Part shown: piece after piece, positions 15,096-21,136 of the stretch
Numbering within the stretch: the stretch's first letter is position 1
Layout: each line of letters opens with the position of its first letter
Program-made: the position numbers and the translations under genes
Notes under the pieces: generated by a model
Databases searched by the model: none
What the model was told of the DNA's origin: nothing
The model's input: the letters and a program-made list of their open reading frames with translations, nothing else
Assembly (NCBI GenBank): GCA_001940645.1
Contig: MDVS01000121.1
Span: 1-21,136 of the forward strand
Reading direction: 5' to 3'
From: Candidatus Heimdallarchaeota archaeon LC_3
Lineage (GTDB): Archaea > Asgardarchaeota > Heimdallarchaeia > Hodarchaeales > LC-3
DNA length: 21,136 nucleotides

Positions 15096-16247
15096 TTAGG
15101 ATTTCAATATTGTATTTAACTCATCCTTTAAAGTCTTTATTGGGGTAAAAAATATTGAATTTTCCAAAAATTCTTTTGAAATATAATCAAATTGATTCTT
15201 TCTTAAGGTAGGACCAACAATAATATAGATTATTTTTTTTTTATCCTGATTCTTCAGATCTATAATTAATTGTTTATAATTATTCATATATTTATAAATT
15301 TGTACTTTATTTAATGTTTTTGAATCTCTGATCTCAAAAACTAGAATAAAATCATTTAGGCTAAAGATAAGATCGGAAATATTGGATTTATTTTCAAATG
15401 GTTCAATTTTAAAATCTTTTTTAACTGAATTGATAATTTCATAGTCAATAGGAATTTCTCGTCTTAATGATGATGTTCTATATCTCTTAGGTAGATTCAA
15501 AACAATGTTTTCAAAAATATCATCAATTTCTTTTTCTATATTTAAAGTATTCTTTAAATCTTGGCCTTGATCACTTGATTTGACTATCTGATCTACAAGA
15601 TAAGAAATATTCGAATAATCAAGTTCTAATTCTGGAGAAAAGGGAATTTTTAATCTATAAAGATATTTCAATGATAAACAAATATTCCTTTTATCATAAA
15701 TATTTTTTATATCTTTTATCTGAAGATTCCAATAATATCTCATGATTTTTGAATTTAGAAAACCTAGAACGAATAAAATTAACATTTCAGAAGTACCGGC
15801 TTTAGGTAATAACATAATGCAAGAATGATCACAAATATATATCCCTTTTCTGTCGTAAAAGAATTCAAATCTCCCAAACCTAGGAGCAATTATTTTATTT
15901 TGAATATCTTTTGAATAAATTTTCTTTAAAATATATTTAGTTTTTCCCCTAAATTTGTACCGTTGAATATTAGAACTAGAAACTACAATTTTTTTATCAG
16001 AAATGTCATTAACTTCATTTTTGAGAATCATCTTTGGATCAATTTTTTCTCCAAAATTAATATCAAAAAAGTCTGTCAGTTTATATTTTAACTTTTCTAT
16101 CTGTTCTAGAAATTTGATAGTCTGGAGATCCTGAAATATATTAAACTCAAAATTCTTGTTATTGTGAAATTTATCAATATTTATATCATAAATTGGAAGA
16201 TTTTGATCAGAAAATATTTTTATGGGGATTTCTTGTTTTCTTTTTTG
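15096..16247 (-). pseudogene. Methyltransferase-like gene, downstream half (target-recognition and nuclease-like parts)
   Basis: This frame has an ATG at 16031 (311 residues) but is open and coding-like upstream to 16247, where it meets the end of the frame at 16207-16821 in a six-A run. Removing one A makes LTK-RKQEIPIKIF continuous, so both are halves of one gene. Residues after the ATG resemble the TaqI-like C-terminal specificity domain of type II N6 methyltransferases: KIIAPRFGRFEF, GIYICDHS, then LGFLNSKIMRYYW. The last 110 residues (ISDLIFSLNDFILVFEIRDS followed by a QIYKYMNNY helix) look like a PD-(D/E)XK fold with Arg in the Lys position of E-x-K. Neighbours suggest a defence role. 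It could be made separately from the internal ATG, or joined by frameshifting, but a lesion or base-call error is simpler. Confidence 0.6.
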
Positions 16248-16821
16248 TCAAAACTAATAATACCGGATAGTCAAGTTTAATAGCTATATTAGTCTCAACG
16301 AAACTTCTAGCTTGAATAGTTATATTCCTGTCAATATTAATTATTGTTTCGAAAAAGAAGTTATCTAAGATTGCTTTTCGAAATTTTTCTGCCCAGAGAG
16401 ATATTAGCGTATCTCCTGAAGTTATAAGAATTAATTTTTCAATAAAAATATCGTGGAGAGACTGAAGATATCTATTTATGTCATGAGGTGATTTCAAAAA
16501 GTTATTCGAAAAATAAATAATCACGAATTTAAAAGGTTTTTCCCAATTTTCTTGAATAATTTCGTGGAAATTGAAAAATTTGTAAGTTTTTGTGAAATCT
16601 GATAAATTTTCTAACGATTCAAAAGAAAGCTTTGATTTTTTTGAAAGGATCTCAATTGTATGTAAAATTGAGTCATTAAGGTAGTCTTCATACACATAGC
16701 TCTTAAAATTTATTTCCTTATCTGTTAAATCAATTATCATCGGTAAAAGGGAAAATAAATCCAGTTGTATTAGAACTATAGAATCATTTTGGGATGGATT
16801 TAATATTTTTAATATTTCCAC
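16207..16821 (-). pseudogene. Methyltransferase-like gene, upstream half with degenerate SAM and NPPY motifs
   Basis: Begins at a GTG (16821), although protein-like sequence (DHFYSKISPFYKIG) extends in frame up to a TAA at 16876. The layout follows an N6-adenine DNA methyltransferase. KILNPSQNDSIVLIQ stands where motif I (ILDPACGSGxFL) should be. FVIIYFSNNFLKSP stands where DVVIGNPPY should be. Then comes the well-kept region LILITSGDTLISLWAEKFRK, with SFVETNIAIKL and PVLLVLTKKK. Both catalytic signatures are therefore lost: the Gly-rich loop has no glycine and NPPY has become YFSN. It frameshifts out near 16240. Either a dying gene or a protein that kept only the DNA-recognition role of a methyltransferase. 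Confidence 0.55.
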
Positions 16822-16875
16822 ACCTATTTTATAAAATGGTGATATTTTGCTGTAAAAATGATCAGAAATTAAATT

Positions 16876-17055
16876 TTATTTTAATAAATTCAAATTGAAA
16901 AGAATTTTTCTTTTATTTAATATGTTATTTTCTTCAATAAAAGAATAGTAATTAATATATCTATTTATAACTCTATAAAACGTGGAATATGATATTTTAC
17001 TCTCTTTGTTTGAGTACAAGAAGAAAGAAAAGAAAGAAAAAGGATCAGGGACCAT
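16876..17055 (-). CDS. Small winged-helix ORF, probably the detached N-terminus of the methyltransferase-like gene
   Basis: 59 codons from ATG 17055 to TAA 16876. After a Phe-rich start it reads YSNKESKISYSTFYRVINRY and SFIEENNILNKRKILFNLN, a helix-turn-helix followed by a two-stranded wing. It is in the same frame as the methyltransferase-like sequence that follows directly after the TAA, so the two were probably one polypeptide split by a nonsense change (wHTH, then MTase-like, then specificity domain). Alternatively it is a small DNA-binding protein in its own right. No clear ribosome-binding site was found. Confidence 0.4.
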   Translation of the reverse strand: MVPDPFSFFSFFLYSNKESKISYSTFYRVINRYINYYSFIEENNILNKRKILFNLNLLK

Positions 17056-17082
17056 TTAAAAGATATCACAACTAAATTTGAT

Positions 17083-17208
17083 TTGATAAAAGGTCAGATA
17101 CTTAAAGATTCCCAATCAAAAGAGTCTTTAAGATTTGTTATAGAAAAACTGAAACAAAACATTAAATTTTCAGAGGAAATGCTGGAAATAATATCAAGCA
17201 ATCTATAA
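17083..17208 (+). CDS. Small helical ORF, uncertain
   Basis: A frame open from 17014 and ending at TAA 17206-17208 has no ATG; TTG at 17083 is the only usable start. It reads KDSQSKESLRFVIEKLKQN and IKFSEEMLEIISSNL, amphipathic helices with good heptad spacing, unlike the random Asn/Ile-rich frames around it. Its upstream extension overlaps the start of the minus-strand winged-helix ORF. It may be the tail of a lost gene or a small coiled-coil protein. Confidence 0.25.
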   Translation: MIKGQILKDSQSKESLRFVIEKLKQNIKFSEEMLEIISSNL

Positions 17209-17314
17209 AAATCTAAATTTTTAGTAAAGTAATAAGTAACCTAATAATAACTTCTTTTTAGCTCTAAAAACTCCGGTTCTTTCAGCTTTTTTATTAATAA
17301 TTTGATTCCTTCAT

Positions 17315-18868
17315 TTATCGTTTGTATGCTTCTTCTTTAAAAAATCCATTTATAGACAAAAATAAAAATTCCCGTAAATCTTGATCTTTTAAGGAACCAT
17401 CCATTATCAGAAAATCATCATTATAACGACGATTATACTGGATTGTATTTTGCCTTAGATCTTGTTCGAGACTTGCAAAACTTAATTTATAATTAATTGA
17501 ATCCCTGACTTTATCAGCCAATTCAAAAAGTGACCCTTCATACTTTTTGAGAGATTTTATTTCCTGAGAGACGAAATAGCTATTAACGAAATTATCTCTG
17601 AAACTAAGCCAAGATTTGGTATTAGGAAAGCAAATCATATTATACTGACATGAAGGAGTAATTATCATCATTCCAATTTCATTTGGGGTAGGTTCTGGTG
17701 TTTTTTGGATTATTTTAATTTCAACATCTTTTATAATCTTAAAAATACTTGTTTTATTACTGTCATCTAGAGACCCAATCCAAGTCCAAAGAATACTTTG
17801 TATTCCCCTTGGATTAGATCTTACGAAATTATCCCTAGCATTTGAAAGGATTGGATGTAATGAAATACCATGATTGGTAGTCTCTTTGAAAATATTTTGT
17901 TTTTGTTCGTCAAATTCGTTTAATTGATTTTTAATATTTACAATTAACGATTCAAAATATTTCAAAACACTGTAATCATTCAATAAATTTCTAATACCTT
18001 CTTCTTGCCTCTTTAGATGTTTTTGATTTAATAGACTAGTTAATCTTTCTAAAATATCCCTCGTTCTAAATAATTCGTTAATATCATAAATTAATTCTTT
18101 TTTAACAGAATAAATCTCATTTAGAATGTCAGGTAGAAGACCTTTGGAATATTCCTGAATTTCTTCAAGAAAATAATCAAGGATTGATGCGAAATTCTTG
18201 GATATTTCAATAAGAGTAGCTTCAGGTTTCGCTTCAACTTTGAAAAATTCATTTCTAACATTAATTTTAAATGAATTTTCATTTACTGGAACAATATTCA
18301 TCATCTCATAAATTTTTAATAATTTTCTCATTTTCTCAGAGAAATTACTGAAAAAATCACTTAAACCCTCTTCATTATCACTGTAAGTCCTAACAATGTT
18401 AAAATGATTGTTCAATGTTTCATTTCTATATGTTAGAACATCTTTCTTAACTAAAGGATTACCAGATTCACGTGTAAATGGTAAAAATGTCCCTGATTTC
18501 TTAAACTTTCCACGTATTCCAGCTCTCATATTACCACACAGTGCTTTTCCGAATTTGAGTTTGGATTTTGGTGGAATTACGAAATCTGACCAAATAACTC
18601 TATCCTGGGTATCTTCTCCTGCAATGATAGATCCAGCTGGAAAAAAAATAAAGTATTCAGAAGTATTATCTATGGAAAAATCGTTCATTGATATTGTTTT
18701 TATATAATCAGGGATTAGTTTTCCTTTATTTAACGCAGTGATACAATCTATAAATTTGATATCACTATTTTGATCCTTTTCATCAATAGATATGGGAATA
18801 AAGTAAGCATCATCTATTACCATTCCTCTTGACAGTTTAGATAATATTGTTATTAAATTTAATTTCAA
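17315..18868 (-). CDS. ARPP-1-domain protein with an inserted helical segment
   Basis: 517 residues from a TTG at 18868 with GGAG about 10 nt upstream. The first half (20-120) matches the ARPP-1 pattern: YFIFFPAGSIIAGEDTQDR, VIPPKSKLKFGKALCGNM, then RAGIRGKF, corresponding to 'lldGe.l.GakQNR....ilvppgs...i.v.CvE.gRW'. The rest of the domain resumes at 355-435: GIQSILWTWIGSLDDS and NEIGMMIITPSC...MICFPNTKSW. Between them, about 170-345 is a Glu/Lys-rich, coiled-coil-like insertion not typical of the usual ~300-residue family. ARPP-1 domains were described in genomic association with ADP-ribosylglycohydrolases and predicted conflict systems; their biochemistry is not known to me. The conserved Cys (111) is kept but the following Glu is changed. 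Same strand as, and upstream of, the methyltransferase-like gene, with a 260-nt gap. Confidence 0.6.
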   Translation of the reverse strand: MKLNLITILSKLSRGMVIDDAYFIPISIDEKDQNSDIKFIDCITALNKGKLIPDYIKTISMNDFSIDNTSEYFIFFPAGSIIAGEDTQDRVIWSDFVIPPKSKLKFGKALCGNMRAGIRGKFKKSGTFLPFTRESGNPLVKKDVLTYRNETLNNHFNIVRTYSDNEEGLSDFFSNFSEKMRKLLKIYEMMNIVPVNENSFKINVRNEFFKVEAKPEATLIEISKNFASILDYFLEEIQEYSKGLLPDILNEIYSVKKELIYDINELFRTRDILERLTSLLNQKHLKRQEEGIRNLLNDYSVLKYFESLIVNIKNQLNEFDEQKQNIFKETTNHGISLHPILSNARDNFVRSNPRGIQSILWTWIGSLDDSNKTSIFKIIKDVEIKIIQKTPEPTPNEIGMMIITPSCQYNMICFPNTKSWLSFRDNFVNSYFVSQEIKSLKKYEGSLFELADKVRDSINYKLSFASLEQDLRQNTIQYNRRYNDDFLIMDGSLKDQDLREFLFLSINGFFKEEAYKR

Positions 18869-19070
18869 TTTATTAATCTCCGTCTTTTTTAGTTATATTT
18901 CTTTAAATAATTGATTTAGGAACCCCTAATCTGAATAAACAGATTTAACTTTGGATTTTCATAAAATGATAATTAGAAATCCTAAATGATTTTCAATTTA
19001 GTTCTAGATTAAATAAACAATTTAATTATATTTAAAAATATCTAAGCATTACATTTAAGTAGAATTAGTA

Positions 19071-19310
19071 ATGGATAATGAAAAGGGATCATTGACAGAC
19101 ATAAATAAAAGAAGACAAGAACTAGAAAGTAATAAATACCAGGCAGGATTGTTTGATAATTTAAAGTTAGAAGAAATAATATTGACAACTCAACCAGAAA
19201 AGTCAAGATCAGAGCATAATAAAGGAACAGCAGTAGAGGTGATATTAGGAGCAATGTATTTAGATAATGGATTAGAATCTGTAAAGAGATTTATAAAAGG
19301 GTGGGAATAA
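19071..19310 (+). pseudogene. N-terminally truncated RNase III-like fragment
   Basis: 79 codons from ATG 19071. GSLTDINKRRQELESNKYQA, LFDNLKLEEIIL and then GTAVEVILGAMYLDNGLES with VKRFIKGW line up with the second half of a ribonuclease III domain (G.LT..R..LV.N..LA...LgL..., then aD..EAliGAiYlDgGle.a+.fi). The signature helix with NERLEFLGD, holding two catalytic acidic residues, is missing, and the Asp of aDxxEA is Thr here, so only the Glu remains. It cannot be catalytic as read. The upstream 200 bp do not encode the lost part. RNase III is uncommon in archaea, so a mobile origin is plausible. Its A-ending codon bias resembles that of the HerA half at 13400-14836. Confidence 0.5.
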
Positions 19311-19385
19311 GAGAATCTGTAAAAATGGAAAAAACTTTAGATTTAGGTAATAAAAATGGCTTTACTAATACATTTGCATAGTAAG

Positions 19386-19402
19386 AAAAAAAAAAAAAAA
19401 AA
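19386..19402. repeat. 17-nt poly(A) tract
   Basis: Seventeen consecutive A in the gap between the RNase III-like fragment and the 63-residue ORF. It is non-coding; its exact length may be unreliable in the assembly. Confidence 0.8.
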
Positions 19403-19480
19403 TTTCAAAAAAGGTAGGTGTAAAACAATTTAAAAAGATCATGACAAAATTGCAATTTAATTCTAAAATGGGGTTGTTTT

Positions 19481-19672
19481 ATGTCAAATGATGACAGGGT
19501 TTCATTTTTTTTAAAAGTTTTTCAAAATCAATTAAAAAATAATCTAGATGCTTATAATAAACGTCACTGGGGTGATCCTAAGAAGAAAGAATCAGCTTCA
19601 ATATCATTAGAAGAAATTGAAGATGAAATTGTAAAATTAAAAGCTTTCTTGGAGGAATTTCACCCTGATTAA
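19481..19672 (+). CDS. Small acidic helical protein coupled to the SMC-like ATPase
   Basis: 63 residues from ATG 19481, with GGGGTTG 10 nt upstream as a possible ribosome-binding site. Sequence: FFLKVFQNQLKNN, a polar middle with HWGDPKKKES, and a C-terminal helix SLEEIEDEIVKLKAFLEEF ending HPD. No catalytic motif; two amphipathic helices suggest a partner-binding subunit. Its stop lies within 1-8 nt of the start of the ATPase gene, and the ribosome-binding GGAGG for that gene lies inside its own last codons, so the two are made together. Small 'middle components' precede SMC-like ATPases in ABC-three-component defence systems; that comparison is inference only. Confidence 0.6.
   Translation: MSNDDRVSFFLKVFQNQLKNNLDAYNKRHWGDPKKKESASISLEEIEDEIVKLKAFLEEFHPD
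19651..19655 (+). promoter_or_regulatory. Ribosome-binding site of the SMC-like gene
   Basis: GGAGG lies 9 nt before CTG 19665 and 12 nt before ATT 19668. No ATG, GTG or TTG at usable spacing would keep the conserved first beta strand, so translation probably begins at a rare codon or by reinitiation after the overlapping TAA. Confidence 0.45.
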
Positions 19673-21136
19673 TATAACCAAATTGAAGCTTACTGACTGG
19701 AAACATCTTAGAGGAATAAGAGAAATTAATTTGGGAAATCATCTAACAATTCTTCAAGCGCCAAATTTTATTGGAAAAACCTCAGTATTAGAAGCATTAG
19801 AGTTTGCTTTAACTGGAGAATTGCCAAATTATAAAACTAAGAAAAGCAGCTTCTGGATTGCACAGAATTCTAATCTTTCAACAGTAGAATTATATTTTTC
19901 GGATGAATTATCATCTTATGTCGTTAAAAGGACATTACTTTTAAAAAAGAAAAAAACTGATATTACTTCTACACTATTTGAAATGAATGATGATGGATCT
20001 ACTGTAGAAGTCGAGTCAGGAGATGAAGAAGTCAATAATCGACTTTCAGTTTTGTTTAACTTAAATACTAAATTAATTAATCAAATAATTTTTATGAATG
20101 AACAAATTGTTACTGAAATTTCTAAAGCTGGCAAAAATTTGTTAGGTGCCTTAAAAGAAGTTTTAATCATTCCGAAATTTAAAGATTACAGAATAAAACT
20201 TGTTGAAGCAAAATTTAATTATGAAAAAGAGGCAGAAAAATACCAGAAAATGTTGAATAAGCAAGAGAAGGATACAGTAGAAAATAGAGATAAGGAAGAA
20301 GAAAAAGAACTAGTTTTACGAACTTTGGAACTTAATGTGAAAAATGTGAAAAATGAATTAAACAAGGCAGAAAAAGAGAAAAAAATTATAGAAACCAAGT
20401 TTATGATGAAAAAAAGACTTGATGAACTCAATGAAATACAAAAAAATATTGAAACAGAATTTCAAGTTGGAAATAAGAAAGAATTCGAAGAATTAGAAAA
20501 ATTATATGAAAACAATTTGAAACAACTTCGTGATAATGAAAAGGAAATTTTGGGAGAAAAAAATATCTTATTAGGTCAAAGAAAAACCTTAGCACGAATA
20601 AGTGACCTGTTAAAAGATACAGAAGGGAATGTGACTGAATGTCCTGTTTGCCAAAAGCCTTTGGATGATGATGAACATAAAGAATTATTAAAGAATTCAA
20701 ATAACAATGTGCAATTAATCGATGAGAAAATAGAAAAACAAAAAACAAAAGAAAATGAAATTCATCAAAAAATTACTAACGCTGATAATAAAATAAGTAA
20801 TTATCGAAATAAAAGACGTAATTATGATAAAAATTCCTTTGAAATAAAAGATATATTGGAAAAAGGTGTGGAAGAGAAAGATTATAGGGATTTATATAAT
20901 AAAGCTAAAGAGAATTTAAAAACAGCAGATAGCAGATTAAAAGAAGCTGAAAAAGAATATAAAGAGCTTCTGCAATCAATTCTTAGCCTAAAAAGAGTTA
21001 GTAGTCTTTTCGATCCGGATCTTCCTCAAAAATTAACTGAGACTTGGCATAAGTTTCATATAGCTAATTTGACAGTCGAATCATTCGAAAAATCTGAAAA
21101 TGAATTTATAGATTCAATGCTTCAAAATATTGGGAC
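19665..21136 (+). CDS. Rad50/SMC-like ATPase with CxxC zinc hook (3' end outside window)
   Basis: At least 490 codons open to the window edge. The start is non-canonical (CTG 19665 or ATT 19668). Numbering from 19668: residues 1-30 give the first strands (INITKLKLTDWKHLRGI); Walker A follows as APNFIGKTS (31-39), with Ala in the first Gly position, then VLEALEFALTGEL. A D-loop-like NQIIFMNEQIVTEI comes near 140. A long Glu/Lys coiled coil runs from about 180, broken at 325 by ECPVCQKPLDDD, a CPxC zinc hook that dimerises two molecules as in Rad50. A returning coiled coil follows. With the hook at 325, the full protein should be about 650 residues, shorter than Rad50 and like the ATPases of defence systems (DndD, Lamassu LmuB, ABC-3C). 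Walker B and the signature motif lie beyond the window, so the subfamily is undecided. Confidence 0.75.
   Translation, partial: MINITKLKLTDWKHLRGIREINLGNHLTILQAPNFIGKTSVLEALEFALTGELPNYKTKKSSFWIAQNSNLSTVELYFSDELSSYVVKRTLLLKKKKTDITSTLFEMNDDGSTVEVESGDEEVNNRLSVLFNLNTKLINQIIFMNEQIVTEISKAGKNLLGALKEVLIIPKFKDYRIKLVEAKFNYEKEAEKYQKMLNKQEKDTVENRDKEEEKELVLRTLELNVKNVKNELNKAEKEKKIIETKFMMKKRLDELNEIQKNIETEFQVGNKKEFEELEKLYENNLKQLRDNEKEILGEKNILLGQRKTLARISDLLKDTEGNVTECPVCQKPLDDDEHKELLKNSNNNVQLIDEKIEKQKTKENEIHQKITNADNKISNYRNKRRNYDKNSFEIKDILEKGVEEKDYRDLYNKAKENLKTADSRLKEAEKEYKELLQSILSLKRVSSLFDPDLPQKLTETWHKFHIANLTVESFEKSENEFIDSMLQNIG

Noticed and set aside
20219..20748. Minus-strand frames of 70 and 106 codons
   Set aside because: They are antisense to the coiled coil of the SMC-like gene, whose plus-strand frame is continuous with motifs.

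Overview
The window is about 21 kb of very AT-rich DNA (visibly near 30% G+C) that reads as archaeal. The signs are an archaeal-type adenylate kinase (AdkA), TTG and GTG starts, TATA-type promoters 25-35 nt upstream of starts, VapBC pairs with ribbon-helix-helix antitoxins, and a HerA-like ATPase. Two proteins exposed outside the cell end in a single C-terminal membrane helix followed by a basic tail. A U1-type C2H2 zinc finger and secreted WD40 and matrixin-like proteins fit an Asgard-type archaeon (Loki- or Heimdall-like). That placement is an inference from style, not from a marker gene.

Left part (1-9700): sparse accessory and housekeeping genes mixed with many decayed ones. In order: the 3' part of a cell-surface protein gene; a VapBC module; a frameshifted NucS-like nuclease remnant; adkA; a GNAT remnant; a DinB-fold protein; a matrixin metalloprotease pseudogene with both a frameshift and a stop; an SRPBCC/START-like protein; an unidentified remnant with a 55-bp tandem duplication; a second VapBC module; about 0.8 kb of decayed minus-strand coding sequence; a membrane-anchored WD40 propeller; and a short remnant resembling the N-terminus of SBD/HNH restriction proteins.

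Right part (9700-21136): a probable defence island. Its core is a tight three-gene plus-strand operon. The first gene encodes a U1-type zinc finger with a coiled coil and C-terminal winged helix. The second encodes a 719-residue AAA+ ATPase with a possible degenerate nuclease tail. The third encodes a 760-residue fusion of a Cas4/RecB-like iron-sulfur PD-(D/E)XK nuclease to a HerA-type pumping ATPase. The last two genes overlap by 4 nt. Convergent to it on the minus strand lie a 517-residue ARPP-1-domain protein, a small winged-helix ORF, and a broken N6-adenine-methyltransferase-like gene whose SAM and NPPY motifs have degenerated. Then follow a truncated RNase III-like ORF and a 63-residue acidic protein translationally coupled to a Rad50/SMC-like ATPase with a CxxC zinc hook, which runs off the window.

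The most novel item is the zinc finger / AAA+ / FeS-nuclease-HerA operon. The ATPases could sense or pump DNA for the fused nuclease, with the zinc-finger/winged-helix protein giving DNA specificity. Codon use changes sharply inside the third gene near the domain junction, as if the HerA half had a different history. The many broken genes suggest turnover of mobile or accessory DNA, although lesions in short homopolymers could also be sequencing errors.
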